A DNA stretch of 64,000 bases from Palsa-504 sp963739135 (GTDB lineage Bacteria > Actinomycetota > Actinomycetes > Streptosporangiales > Streptosporangiaceae), in contig CAVTZG010000017.1 of the NCBI GenBank assembly GCA_963739135.1, positions 62,001 to 126,000 of the forward strand. Direction: 5' to 3'. Both the position numbers and the translations under genes were made by a program. The notes under the pieces are model-generated. The model did no database searches and was not told the origin of the DNA. It saw nothing but the letters and a program-made list of their open reading frames with translations. Below, piece by piece: positions 10,546 to 22,664 of the stretch; position 1 is the first letter of the stretch, and each line of letters starts with the position of its first letter.

Positions 10546-12162
10546 GTGAGCCCGCAGAGCCGTCCAGGCCAGTCCCCTTCAGGTCCGACCCCGGGCGGCT
10601 CAGGCGGCGGGCTTCACGGAGGGGGCGCGCCTCCGCCGAACGCGCTGTTCGCCGAGATGCTCAAGGCGGCCCGTGAGCTGCTGGCCGTGCGCAGCCCGCT
10701 GGACGCGGAGCTCATGGTCAGCGAGCTGCTCGGTACCTGGTGGGGGCAGCGCGGGACCCGGCCGGGCAGCCACCGCGCGGCCTCAGTCGAGCAGCTGGTC
10801 GGCGAGGGCCTGGTCGACTACGCGGCCGGCCAGCGCAGCCCGGCGGCGCTGGCGCTGCTGTCCGGCATCGCCTGCCTGGGTACCCCGCGGCAGGCGGCCA
10901 AGGCCGAGCGCGCCGCCCTGGACCTGATCGAGAACGGCATACCCTGCCCGGGCTGGGCCGAGCACCTGGGCGCGGTGACCTCCGCGGAGTGCTACGTCAA
11001 CCCCGACGCCCTGGGCGACCAGGACGAGGTCATCTGCACCTTCAGCTACGCCGGGGAAGAGCCGCACGCGCTGGTCACCATGGTCGACTACAACGCCGAG
11101 GGGATGATCCGCGACGGCTGGGTCACCTCCCGGGTGGACAAGCTGCTCGACCACTGCCGTGAGGCCAGCGCCCAGCGCGGCGCCGAGGGCAAGTACGCGT
11201 TCCGGCAGCTGGACCCGGGCCAGGCCCGGCACATGCTGGAGACCGCGCTGGCCACCACCGACGCGGCGATCGAGCCCGCCGTCAGCGAGTCCTTCCCCTC
11301 CTACCACGCGTTCATCCGGGCCAGGATCAGGGCTCTGCCGCCGCACCGGGGCCGCGCGCTGGCCCTGACCGGGCCGCGCAGGCAGTCCTGGAGCCGGGAC
11401 CGCCGGGCCATGCTGGCCGCCGAGTTCCTGGCCTCGGACGAGGCGGAGGACCTGTCCGACCGGGGTTCGGCCTCGCACTGCGCCGACCGGATCATCGACT
11501 TCGGCTGCGACCGGGACTTCGGCCGCCCGCTGCGGATGAGCCCGGGCAAGGTGGAGACGTTCCTGCTGAATTGGCTGCCGCGCAAGGTGATGCTGTCCTT
11601 CGCCGAGCAGGACGCCATGCCGCACGTGCTGGCCGCCTGGGTCCGCTGGGCCGGCCGCCGCCGCGGGCTCGACGAGGTGGTGGTGACTGAGACCCTGGAG
11701 GCCGTGTTCAACTCGATGGGCATGTTCGCCCAGGCCTACCGGGACCCGGCGGAGTTCGGGCTGGATTACGCGCTGGTCCGGCGGCTGCTGCCGGACGGCG
11801 ACCTGGAAGCCCTGCCGCGCCGCGCGTTCGCGTTCGGCGTGCTCGAGGGCTGGCATTCCGGCACCGACCTGAGCGGCCTGGACCCGGAAGACCTGCAGGA
11901 CCGGCGGGCGCTGCTGGCCGCCGACCACGCCACCCCCGCCCCGGGCGGAGTCGGCCGTCACATCGAGCGGCACCTGGTGCTGGCCGACCGGCTGTGGCGC
12001 GGCGACCCGCCCGAGCTGTGGGAAGCGGCGCAGCGGTTGCTCGACGCGGGCCAGGACCGGCACCTGGTCCTGCATGCGCTGATGGCCGTGCTGGATCACA
12101 CCGGCGGCGACGAGGCCGCGCTGATCGCCGTCCTGCGCGAACTGGACGGCGACGAGCCGTAG
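10546..12162 (+). CDS. Conserved actinobacterial protein of unknown function
   Basis: A 538-residue soluble protein. A Gly/Ser/Pro-rich N-terminal 35 residues precede a mostly helical body with no transmembrane segment. Motifs such as PLDAELMVSELLGTWWG, CYVNPDALGDQDEVICTF and LLNWLPRKVML suggest a globular conserved family, but I do not recognise a named domain or catalytic signature. Translation starts at GTG 10546 behind GAGAGG. The 181-bp gap upstream separates it from the divergent phosphatase gene. GTCCAGATCTG, which is repeated in hrdB, also occurs just upstream at 10520; this may be chance. It is followed by the 68-bp dispersed repeat. I infer no function. Confidence 0.7.
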   Translation: MSPQSRPGQSPSGPTPGGSGGGLHGGGAPPPNALFAEMLKAARELLAVRSPLDAELMVSELLGTWWGQRGTRPGSHRAASVEQLVGEGLVDYAAGQRSPAALALLSGIACLGTPRQAAKAERAALDLIENGIPCPGWAEHLGAVTSAECYVNPDALGDQDEVICTFSYAGEEPHALVTMVDYNAEGMIRDGWVTSRVDKLLDHCREASAQRGAEGKYAFRQLDPGQARHMLETALATTDAAIEPAVSESFPSYHAFIRARIRALPPHRGRALALTGPRRQSWSRDRRAMLAAEFLASDEAEDLSDRGSASHCADRIIDFGCDRDFGRPLRMSPGKVETFLLNWLPRKVMLSFAEQDAMPHVLAAWVRWAGRRRGLDEVVVTETLEAVFNSMGMFAQAYRDPAEFGLDYALVRRLLPDGDLEALPRRAFAFGVLEGWHSGTDLSGLDPEDLQDRRALLAADHATPAPGGVGRHIERHLVLADRLWRGDPPELWEAAQRLLDAGQDRHLVLHALMAVLDHTGGDEAALIAVLRELDGDEP

Positions 12163-12192
12163 ATCCCGGGTTGGCCGCGCCGGATTGGGTGC

Positions 12193-12260
12193 GCCCAACG
12201 ACGTGGTTGTCACAACGATCCGCACCAGACGACGTGGTTGTCACAACGACGCCGTTGCTG
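12193..12260. repeat. 68-bp dispersed intergenic repeat, copy 1
   Basis: The element contains ACGACGTGGTTGTCACAACG twice (near 12200 and 12231), each an imperfect palindrome. The whole unit matches the reverse complement of 48179-48246 at 59 of 68 positions. Both copies lie just past the stop codon of a rightward gene. It has no coding capacity and could be a transposable repeat, a transcript-end structure or a tandem operator. Confidence 0.8.
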
Positions 12261-12300
12261 CTTCAGCCACGTGCGGCGATACGGTGCGGGAAAGCAGCAC

Positions 12301-12315
12301 CACGGCCCGTTCGGC
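12301..12315. repeat. Dispersed 15-mer CACGGCCCGTTCGGC
   Basis: The exact 15-mer CACGGCCCGTTCGGC is here and at 32601-32615, and on the other strand at 891-905 (in parC) and 14142-14156 (in the 5-oxoprolinase-type gene). One copy with a single mismatch is at 22878-22892 (in nrdJ). Two copies are intergenic and three are in coding sequence. Confidence 0.7.
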
Positions 12316-12328
12316 ATAAAAGGGGTCG

Positions 12329-15967
<3,639 letters not shown>

Positions 15968-15973
15968 GCGAGG

Positions 15974-18409
15974 TTAGCCCTGGTCGGACACCGCTAGGTC
16001 GCGGTAGGCGGTCTCCAGGTCGGCGGCGGTCACCGTGGTCAGGTCCTCGGCGGTGGCCTGCTCGCCCAGGCGCACCACCCGGACGTCGCGGCTGGCGCAG
16101 GCGCGCTCGAACAGGGACCGGGCGAACCGGCCGTTGCCCAGCTCGTCGATCCGGCCGGCCTCGCAGGCGTGCCGGAAGATCCCGCCCAGCACCTCGACCG
16201 CCTCGGGGTCGAAGGAGTCCCCGGCCTGTTCGGCCAGCAGCTGCGCGATCCGGACCAGGTCGTCGGGCTGGTAGCTGGGGAACGTGACCCGGGTGCCGAA
16301 CCTCGAGGCCAGGCCGGGGTTGCTGCGCAGGAACCTGTCCATGTCGTCCGGGTAGCCGGCCAGCACGATGACCAGCCGGTCCCGGTCGTCCTCGGCCCGC
16401 TTGAGCAGGGTCTGGACCGCCTCGGCGCCGAACGCGTCGCCGCCGGAGTACCCGTCGTTGTGCAGCGAGTACGCCTCGTCGATGAACAGCACGCCGCCCA
16501 TGGCCGAGTCGACGAGCCGGTTGGTCTTGATGGCGGTCGAGCCGAGGTGCTCGCCCACCAGGTCGGCCCGGCTGGCCTCCACCACCTCGGGCCGGACCAG
16601 CAGCCCCAGGGCGGCGAAGATGCGGCCCAGGATGCGCGCGACCGTGGTCTTGCCGGTGCCGGGCGGGCCGGTGAACACGAAGTGCCGGGTCGGCGCCTGG
16701 CTGGTCAGGCCGTGGGTGTCGCGCAGCCGCGCCACCCGCAGCTGGGCGGCGATGGCGCGGACCTGCTGCTTGACCGGCTCCAGGCCGACCAGCTCGTCGA
16801 GTTCGGCGATCGCGCCCTCGACCGTGGGGGTGTCCTCGTAGCCGCGCAGTCTGCTGGTGAGCTCGGTGTAGGCCTGCTGCAGGTCTTTGGCGCGGATGGT
16901 GATCAGGTCTTCGCGGCCGGGTTCGGCCGGGCCGGTCATGATCCGCACATCGCGGGCCTGGCCCGCCTTCTCCAGCAGGCTGCGGACGAAGCGGCCGTTG
17001 CCGAGCTCGTCGGTGATCCGGCGGCGGCCGACTTCTTCCAGCGTGCGCCACAGCGCCGGCCGGGCGTCCGGGTCGAGCACCTCGCCGCGGCGGTCCAGCG
17101 CCGCCTCGGCCAGCGACAGCATCTCCGGCGGGGTGTAGCTGGGGAACTTCAGCCGGGTGGCGAAGCGGGAGGCCAGGCCGGGGTTGGAGGCCAGGAACGT
17201 CTCCATCTGCTTCTCGTAGCCGGCCAGGATGATGATCAGGTCCTCGCGGTTGTCCTCGGCCCGCTTGAGCAGGGTCTGGACCGCCTCGAGGCCGAACCGG
17301 TCGGTCTGGCCGTCACCCTCGTTGACCAGGCTGTACGCCTCGTCGATGAACAGCACCCCGCCCAGGGCTGAGTCGACGAGCTCGTTGGTCTTGATCGCGG
17401 TCGCGCCCAGGTACTCACCGACCAGGTCGGCCCGGTGCGCCTCGACCACCTCGGGCATCTCCAGCAGGCCGAACGCGTAGAAGATCTTGGCCAGCACCCG
17501 GGCCACGGTGGTCTTGCCGGTGCCGGGCGGGCCCAGGAAGACGAAGTGCCGCATCGGCTTGTCGGTCGTGACGCCGGCCACGGCCCGCCGCCGGGCGGCC
17601 TCGACGGAGGCGGCGATCGAGCGGACCTGCTCCTTGACCGGGGTCAGCCCGATCATCGCGTCCAGTTCGGCCATGGCGTCCTCGACCGAGATCTGCGGAC
17701 GCGGACGCGGCGCGGTGGCCTGGTGGTCGCGGGCGCCGTGCTCGGCGTAGGGCAGCGCCGCGGCCTGGACCCCCTGGGCCCGGACGCCGCCGGGGCCAGG
17801 AGCGCCGAAGCGCCCGGCCGGCTGGTTGGGCGGGGTCGGCGCGCCCGCGGGACCGGCCAGCGGGCCGAGCCTCCTGGCCTGGCCGGCTCCGTCCGGGCCG
17901 TACATCCGCACGTCCTGCACGTCCTTGGCCAGCCGCCAGCCGAGGATGGCCAGGGCGATCAGGATAGCGGCGATGACGCCGATCAGGGGCTGGTGCGGCC
18001 AGTACCTGAGCAGGACGAAACCGGTCGGCAGGGACCAGAGCATGGCCCAGGCCGTGGTGCGGCACGGCACGTAGGACCGGGCCAGCCGGCTGGTGCCGGC
18101 CGCCCAGGCCACGGCGAACGGCAGGATGGCCAGCGGGATCGTCCACACCCGGAACACGTGAAAGGCCACCCAGACCGGGAACACCCAGGTGGCGGTGGCG
18201 TAGGCGGCAGCCCGGCCGGGCCGTCGCTGGACTACGGCGACGGCGGAACTCAGCAGGGTGAACGGCAGGATGAACGGCCACAGGCAGACGGCGGCGGCGG
18301 CCAGGACGACCTTGATCAGCAGGGGGGCCTTGCCGAACCAGCGCATGATCCGGGCGGGCCAGGTGGGCTTGTCCTGCGCGGCGGGCTGGGCCCTGTCGTT
18401 TGGCAGCAT
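15974..18409 (-). CDS. Membrane-anchored tandem AAA+ ATPase (CbxX/CfxQ type)
   Basis: An 811-residue protein with four or five hydrophobic segments between residues 30 and 160, a Pro/Gly-rich linker, and two CbxX-type AAA+ modules. Walker A GPPGTGKT is at 293-300 and 581-588, and Walker B VLFIDEAYS at about 352-360 and 640-648. Each module ends with a LASRF arginine-finger motif and an ELGNGRF segment. Both modules look catalytically intact. Relatives include Rubisco activase CbbX and type VII secretion EccA, but no ESX genes are nearby, so EccA is not supported. The ATG start at 18409 follows AAGGAAG. It lies directly upstream of the 5-oxoprolinase-type gene. A remodelling role at the membrane is inference. 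Confidence 0.85.
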   Translation of the reverse strand: MLPNDRAQPAAQDKPTWPARIMRWFGKAPLLIKVVLAAAAVCLWPFILPFTLLSSAVAVVQRRPGRAAAYATATWVFPVWVAFHVFRVWTIPLAILPFAVAWAAGTSRLARSYVPCRTTAWAMLWSLPTGFVLLRYWPHQPLIGVIAAILIALAILGWRLAKDVQDVRMYGPDGAGQARRLGPLAGPAGAPTPPNQPAGRFGAPGPGGVRAQGVQAAALPYAEHGARDHQATAPRPRPQISVEDAMAELDAMIGLTPVKEQVRSIAASVEAARRRAVAGVTTDKPMRHFVFLGPPGTGKTTVARVLAKIFYAFGLLEMPEVVEAHRADLVGEYLGATAIKTNELVDSALGGVLFIDEAYSLVNEGDGQTDRFGLEAVQTLLKRAEDNREDLIIILAGYEKQMETFLASNPGLASRFATRLKFPSYTPPEMLSLAEAALDRRGEVLDPDARPALWRTLEEVGRRRITDELGNGRFVRSLLEKAGQARDVRIMTGPAEPGREDLITIRAKDLQQAYTELTSRLRGYEDTPTVEGAIAELDELVGLEPVKQQVRAIAAQLRVARLRDTHGLTSQAPTRHFVFTGPPGTGKTTVARILGRIFAALGLLVRPEVVEASRADLVGEHLGSTAIKTNRLVDSAMGGVLFIDEAYSLHNDGYSGGDAFGAEAVQTLLKRAEDDRDRLVIVLAGYPDDMDRFLRSNPGLASRFGTRVTFPSYQPDDLVRIAQLLAEQAGDSFDPEAVEVLGGIFRHACEAGRIDELGNGRFARSLFERACASRDVRVVRLGEQATAEDLTTVTAADLETAYRDLAVSDQG

Positions 18410-18559
18410 CTCGCTTCCTTGCCCCTAGTCCCTGCCTCGCGGCTCCCTGCCTCGCGGCGCCCGCAACCGGTTGCCGGACAGTCGTATGTCCTTGTATAGC
18501 GCATCACCCCCGATCGTGACAGCACACACGTCGATACTGTCGGTGAAAATAGTCACGGG

Positions 18560-19483
18560 TTGGCCCGGGCCGTGGCCGAGGGGGTGCTCGACGGGCCGTC
18601 GATCTACGCCGCGGGCGCGATCTTGTCCACCACTGGCGGGCACGCCGACCTGCACTCCTTCCCGCTGGATTGGATGGGCGACTGGGCTGCCGAGACGGGC
18701 ACGATGCGGCTGGCCGACGGACCCGACGAGTGCGTCAAGGCCGTCCGGGAACAGCTGCGGCGCAACGCGAAGGTGATCAAGGTATGTGCGTCAGGCGGGG
18801 TGCTTTCCGAGGTCGACGACCCGATCCACCAGCAGTTCACGGTGGCCGAGCTGCGGGCCATCGTGGAGGTGGCCGGGCTGGCGGAGCGGGCGGTGGCAGC
18901 GCACTGTCACGGCAAGCCCGGCATCATGGCGGCGCTGCAGGCCGGGGTGCGCACCATCGAGCACGGCACCTACCTGGACGACGAGTGCTGTGACGCGATG
19001 CGCGAGACCGGCGCCATCCTGGTCCCGACCCGGACGATCATCGAGGACATGCTGGCCAACAAGGCCGTGGTCCCCGACTACGCGATGGCCAAGCTGGAGT
19101 CCATCGCCGACATCCACGCACAGGCCGTGGCCCGCGCCCATGAGCGCGGTGTGACCATCGCCATGGGCACGGACATCGGCCTGACCGGCCCGGACCTGCC
19201 GAACTCCTGGGGCCGGAACGGGTCGGAGCCCGGGTACCTGGTCAAGCTGGGCCTGACCCCGCTGGAGGCGATCGAGGCCAGCACGGCCACCGGCCCGCTC
19301 ACCCTGGGGCCGCAGGCCCCGCTCAGCGGCCAGCTGGCGGAGGGCTACGACGCCGACGTGATCACGCTGGCTGGCGATCCGCTGGCTGGCGATCCGCTGG
19401 CCGGCATCGGCGTGCTGGCCGACCCGGACCACATCACCGGGGTGTGGACCAGGGGCCGGGCGGTCAAGGGCGCGGCGGCCTAG
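18560..19483 (+). pseudogene. Amidohydrolase, N-terminally truncated
   Basis: The 307-residue frame matches the C-terminal three quarters of a metal-dependent amidohydrolase of the imidazolonepropionase/prolidase-like type. Metal-ligand or catalytic regions VIKVCASGG, AHCHGKPG, IEHGTY and MGTDIGL are present, with the closing beta-strand segment GYDADVI. The usual first 100 or so residues, with the HxH metal site and the GFTTVRDLGG strand, are missing: upstream sequence runs straight into the AAA+ promoter region. The only start is TTG 18560, within what should be mid-domain sequence. Near the end a 15-bp repeat gives AGDPLAGDPLAG. It is probably a 5'-truncated relic and lies at the edge of a zone of gene decay. 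Confidence 0.7.
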
Positions 19484-19507
19484 CTCTGTCGCCTTGTCCA
19501 GGCGGGG

Positions 19508-20020
19508 TCAGACCGGCAGGGTGAGGTCGAGCTCGTCGTGCAGCGGGATGCCGTAGTCGCCGGTCCGCGGGATCTCCGGCTTCTGCTGCCGGGCCCGGTC
19601 CACCGCGCCAGGCCTCAGCTCGGCCAGCCGGAAGCCCCGGCGCTGGTAGAAGCGGAGCGCGTCCACGTTGTCATTGGTGGTGGTGAGGCGGATCTCGCGG
19701 CAGCCGAACCGCCGGGCCTTGCCCACCGCGGCCTCGATCAGCTGGGTCCCGATCCCGGCGCGGCGGTCGATGGCGTTGAGCGTGACGATCTCGAGCATGC
19801 CCTCCAGCACCTGGTAGGTCAGCAGCCCGGTGATCCGGCGGGTCCGCTCGGCGATGAAGCCGGGCAGTTCGGCCGGCCGGAAGCTGGTGCCGTGCACGGC
19901 CACGATCTCCGAGCCCCACAGCTCGGCCACGAGCCACGCGAGCATCGGGCGGTCGGCGTCACAAACGGGCCTGATCCTGATCTCCGGCTCGCTCACCCCG
20001 CCATTATCGCGCTCCGCCAT
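19508..20020 (-). CDS. GNAT-family N-acetyltransferase
   Basis: About 170 residues with a GNAT fold. The acetyl-CoA-binding motif A is seen as LNAIDRRAGIGTQLIEAAV, followed by CREIRLTTTNDNVDALRFYQRRGFRL, the standard beta5-alpha4 region. The start is taken at ATG 20020 (MAERDNGG); the frame is open to 20191 but that extension does not resemble the family. GTG at the VSEPEIRIRP position is a further option. The acceptor substrate cannot be told. It is convergent with the truncated amidohydrolase gene (25 bp between them) and divergent from the quinone oxidoreductase relic. Confidence 0.8.
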   Translation of the reverse strand: MAERDNGGVSEPEIRIRPVCDADRPMLAWLVAELWGSEIVAVHGTSFRPAELPGFIAERTRRITGLLTYQVLEGMLEIVTLNAIDRRAGIGTQLIEAAVGKARRFGCREIRLTTTNDNVDALRFYQRRGFRLAELRPGAVDRARQQKPEIPRTGDYGIPLHDELDLTLPV

Positions 20021-20174
20021 CTCGCTCCGCTCACGGTGTGTGAGGGCACACCGGGCGTCCGTGATGTTTCCCGGCCCGGCACCGGGCCGCAGCCCGTCCA
20101 GGGCCCCGCTGCGCAGGCCGACGCAGGCCCGGAGGATCGTAATCGGACAGGATCGCTCCGGTAAGGGAGGCGTC

Positions 20175-20290
20175 GTGCGGGCGGTGGTCATGCGGGAGTT
20201 CGGGCCCCCCGAGGTGCTCGAGCCGGCCGAAGTGGCGGAGCCGGAGGCCGGGCCACGGTTGGCAAGACGCTGCTGACCGTGCCGCGCTGA
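20175..20290 (+). pseudogene. Quinone oxidoreductase relic with internal deletion
   Basis: GTG 20175, behind a good AAGGGAGG site, starts MRAVVMREFGPPEVLE, the typical N-terminus of zinc-type alcohol dehydrogenase/quinone oxidoreductase proteins. After about 27 codons the other frame reads VGKTLLTVPR and a stop at 20290, the typical C-terminus of the same family. About 280 residues between them are gone, and the junction is out of frame. Confidence 0.65.
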
Positions 20291-20301
20291 GCTTACCGGG
20301 T

Positions 20302-20797
20302 TCAGCCCAGAGCGCCGAAGAAGTCCCGGATGTCAGCGGTGAGCAGATCGGGGGCCTCCAGGGCGGCAAAGTGGCCGCCGCGGCTGAACTCCGTCCAGTG
20401 CACGACGTTGTTGAGCTTGTCAGCGAACGGGCGGATGGAGATGTCGGTGGTGAAGACGGCCACTGCGGTCGGCACGGCGGACCGCACCTTGGGCGCCCAC
20501 ATGGCCGGGTCGTTGAACCGTTCGTAGTAGGTGTGAGCGGCCGACCCCGCGGTGCCGCTGAACCAGTAGATGCTGACGTCGGTGAGGATCCGGTCCCGGT
20601 CCACGGCGTCCTCGGGCAGCGCGGCGGCCGGGTCGGTCCACTCCTGGAACTTCTCGGTGATCCAGGCCAGCAGCCCGGCCGGGGAGTCGGTCAGCGTTTG
20701 CGATGGTCTGCGGCCGGGTGCCCTGGGAGCTGCATGTACGCCCCGGAGCGCTGCTGCCATTGGTTCATCGCGGCGAGGCGGGCTTGTTGTTGGTCAT
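20302..20797 (-). pseudogene. Epoxide hydrolase relic with internal deletion and frameshifts
   Basis: The C-terminal part of an alpha/beta-hydrolase epoxide hydrolase is clear: DSPAGLLAWITEKFQEW, then DVSIYWFSGTAGSAAHTYYE, and RGGHFAALEAPDLL with the catalytic histidine. Upstream, other frames read RSGAYMQL and QGTRPQTIA, so at least two small indels are present. At the 5' end ATG 20797 gives MTNNKPASPR, which looks like the original start joined to an internal deletion of about 200 residues carrying the nucleophile. The gene faces a WYL-type regulator, a common pairing. Confidence 0.65.
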
Positions 20798-20858
20798 GGT
20801 CTTAGGCTAGGAAGCATTGGTGTCAGGTTCTGGCACCAATAACGGGCAGACTTGATGC

Positions 20859-21416
20859 ATGCTCGAAACCTCGGCCCGGCTGCTGCGGCTGCTGTCGCTG
20901 CTGCAGTCCCGGCGGGACTGGACCGGCACCGAACTGGCGGGACGGCTCGGTGTCGGCCTGCGGACCGTGCGCCGCGACGTCGACCGGCTGCGTGACCTGG
21001 GCTACCCGGTGGACGCGGCCCCGGGCGTGGCGGGCGGTTACCGGCTGGGCACCGGCGCCGCGCTGCCGCCGTTGCTGCTGGACGACGAGGAGGCCGTGGC
21101 CGTGGCGATCAGCCTGCACACGGCCACGACCGGGAGCGTGGCCGGGCTGGAAGAGACCGCGCTGCGCGCCCTGACCAAGCTGCAGCAGACGCTGCCGTCC
21201 CGGCGCTCCTCCCCTACCGCCGGGCGGCTGGAAGCGGCTGGCCCGGACGCCTGCATCCTGCACACCGGGTCGAACTCGCTGGACGAACTGGCCCTGTACG
21301 TCGCCGTCAAGGGCTTCGACTTCCAGGTCCTCGACCCGCCCGAGCTCGCCGGGGTCCTGAGCGCCCTGTCGGAGCGGCTACGCCGGGCCGCGGGCGCCGA
21401 CCCTGGTCAGGCGTAG
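20859..21416 (+). pseudogene. HTH/WYL-type regulator lacking its central domain
   Basis: The N-terminus is a DeoR/HTH_11 winged helix (TGTELAGRLGVGLRTVRRDV), followed by the GGYRLG segment and DDEEAVAVAISL helix of WYL-family regulators. The C-terminus (SLDELALYVAVKGFDFQV then PPELAGVL) is the usual WCX extension. The intervening WYL ligand-binding domain, about 130 residues, is absent: the junction is near LPSRRSSPTAGRLE. At 185 residues against about 320 it is probably non-functional, though in frame. It is divergent from the epoxide hydrolase relic. Confidence 0.65.
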
Positions 21417-21526
21417 CTGTGCGCCTCGTCGGGGTAGTGCTGGCTGGCGACCTCGGTGACGTAGCGGCGGGTGGAGGTCGGAGATGGTGATCCGCCGGTC
21501 GTCCGGCCACGCCGTCGCACTGGACA
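21407..21526 (-). pseudogene. Short collapsed gene of unknown family
   Basis: A strong start (AGGAAGGAACTGTC then ATG at 21526) gives MSSATAWPDDRRITISDL. A different frame then reads RRYVTEVASQHYPDEAHSYA to a stop at 21407. The good ribosome site and mid-gene frame change suggest another gene that lost its middle. The family is not recognised. It overlaps the 3' end of the WYL-type gene. Confidence 0.35.
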
Positions 21527-21576
21527 TGACAGTTCCTTCCTGGTCGCCACCACGATGGTTGACGCCAGTGCCATGA

Positions 21577-21624
21577 TCACATGCGGGCGACGGCGATGCG
21601 CTGGGCCTTCGGCCGGCCGGGCTC
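21577..21624 (-). pseudogene. C-terminal remnant of a second PIN toxin
   Basis: Sixteen codons read EPGRPKAQRIAVARM and a stop. They match the end of the intact PIN gene just downstream (EPARPKAQRIAVIRV and stop) at 12 of 15 residues. This is what remains of a duplicated toxin gene. Confidence 0.6.
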
Positions 21625-21694
21625 ACCTCTGCTTTCGTGGTCCGATCGAGCTTGGATGATCGCGATGATGAGGAGCGGGTAGCACCAGGTGAGG

Positions 21695-22129
21695 TCAGAC
21701 GCGGATGACGGCGATCCGCTGCGCCTTCGGCCGCGCTGGTTCTTCGACCAGCCTGCTCATGTCGTCCGGGTCGCTGGTCAGCAGCACGACCGGCCGTTCC
21801 AGGTCAAGCGTCGTAGCCACCACGACGGCATCGATGGCGCACCGGTGACCGGATAGGCCCGTAGTCCCGAGCAGCTCACCGGCCCGGCGGGCGATCGCTG
21901 CCGAGACCGGGACCACGGTGATCCTCGATAGCACGCGGTGGGTGGGGGCATCACGGGGGCCGCCCCGCAGCACCTCGGTCAGCGTGATCGCGCTCACGGC
22001 GACGCGGGCTCCGCGGGCGGCGGCGCTGTCCAGGTAGCCACGGGCGCGCGCGTCACCCGCCGCCAGCTTGGCGAGTCCCTCAGCGTCGAGGACGAGCGTG
22101 CCGCCTGCGGCTATCCGGCGTCCGGCCAT
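21695..22129 (-). CDS. PIN-domain toxin (VapC-like)
   Basis: A 144-residue PIN-domain ribonuclease. The first acidic residue is in LVLDAEGLAKLA; the second acidic region is SAITLTEVLRG; and IDAVVVATTLD and LLTSDPDDM supply the C-terminal aspartates, so the active site looks complete. VapC toxins cut tRNA or rRNA when freed from their antitoxin. The 5' end overlaps the antitoxin gene by 19 bp, giving translational coupling. A decayed second PIN C-terminus lies 70 bp downstream. The RNA target is unknown. Confidence 0.85.
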   Translation of the reverse strand: MAGRRIAAGGTLVLDAEGLAKLAAGDARARGYLDSAAARGARVAVSAITLTEVLRGGPRDAPTHRVLSRITVVPVSAAIARRAGELLGTTGLSGHRCAIDAVVVATTLDLERPVVLLTSDPDDMSRLVEEPARPKAQRIAVIRV

Positions 22130-22569
22130 GCGGCCCGCGCCTCGGCCAGGTACTCCCCGGGAACCGGCCCGTGCTCGGCGGCGAGCAATGCGGACAGCTC
22201 AGCGAGCAGATCCCTCTCAAGCTGCCGGGAGACGGCCTCGGTCACGTACTGGCTGAATTTCCCGCGGCCCACGCGCTCCTGGATAGCCGCAGTGAGATCC
22301 TCCGGCATTGACACGCTGACCTTGCGGGCCACGCCGGAGTACTTGACCTCGGCCACGATGCGGTCCGCGATGATGTCGGGGCGAGGCGTGCGGATCATCT
22401 GCAGGGCCGCGACGGCCTCGACCACATGCCGGGCGAAGGCCTCAAGGGCTGGGGAGGCCAGCAGCGCGGCCAGTTCGGCGGCCGGGTATGCCTCCAGAGC
22501 CTGGACATGCCGGGTCATCTCCCGCAGGCGCTCGTCCTGGGCTTCGGTGCGGGCCGGGTCAGCAGCCAT
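22111..22569 (-). CDS. Antitoxin of the PIN toxin (VapB-like)
   Basis: A 152-residue partner gene directly upstream of, and overlapping, the PIN toxin. The KVSVSMPEDLTAAIQERV segment (about residue 83 on) looks like a ribbon-helix-helix DNA-binding strand and helix. The C-terminal helices, ending in EYLAEARAAWPDAG, would wrap and inhibit the toxin. The N-terminal 75 helical residues are longer than in most VapB proteins. Autoregulation through the RHH domain is expected from family knowledge; no operator was identified. Confidence 0.75.
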   Translation of the reverse strand: MAADPARTEAQDERLREMTRHVQALEAYPAAELAALLASPALEAFARHVVEAVAALQMIRTPRPDIIADRIVAEVKYSGVARKVSVSMPEDLTAAIQERVGRGKFSQYVTEAVSRQLERDLLAELSALLAAEHGPVPGEYLAEARAAWPDAG

Positions 22570-22664
22570 GGCCTTATGCTACCAGCGGTGGTAAACCGGC
22601 CGGAAAGAAGCCCGGGTGGGGTGCCGGGACTGGCCGACGCCCCCACCCGGGCGGGAGAGACTAA

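Noticed and set aside
15974..18409. Type VII secretion ATPase EccA
   Set aside because: No ESX core genes, PE/PPE or WXG100 genes are nearby, and the N-terminal membrane domain does not fit EccA.
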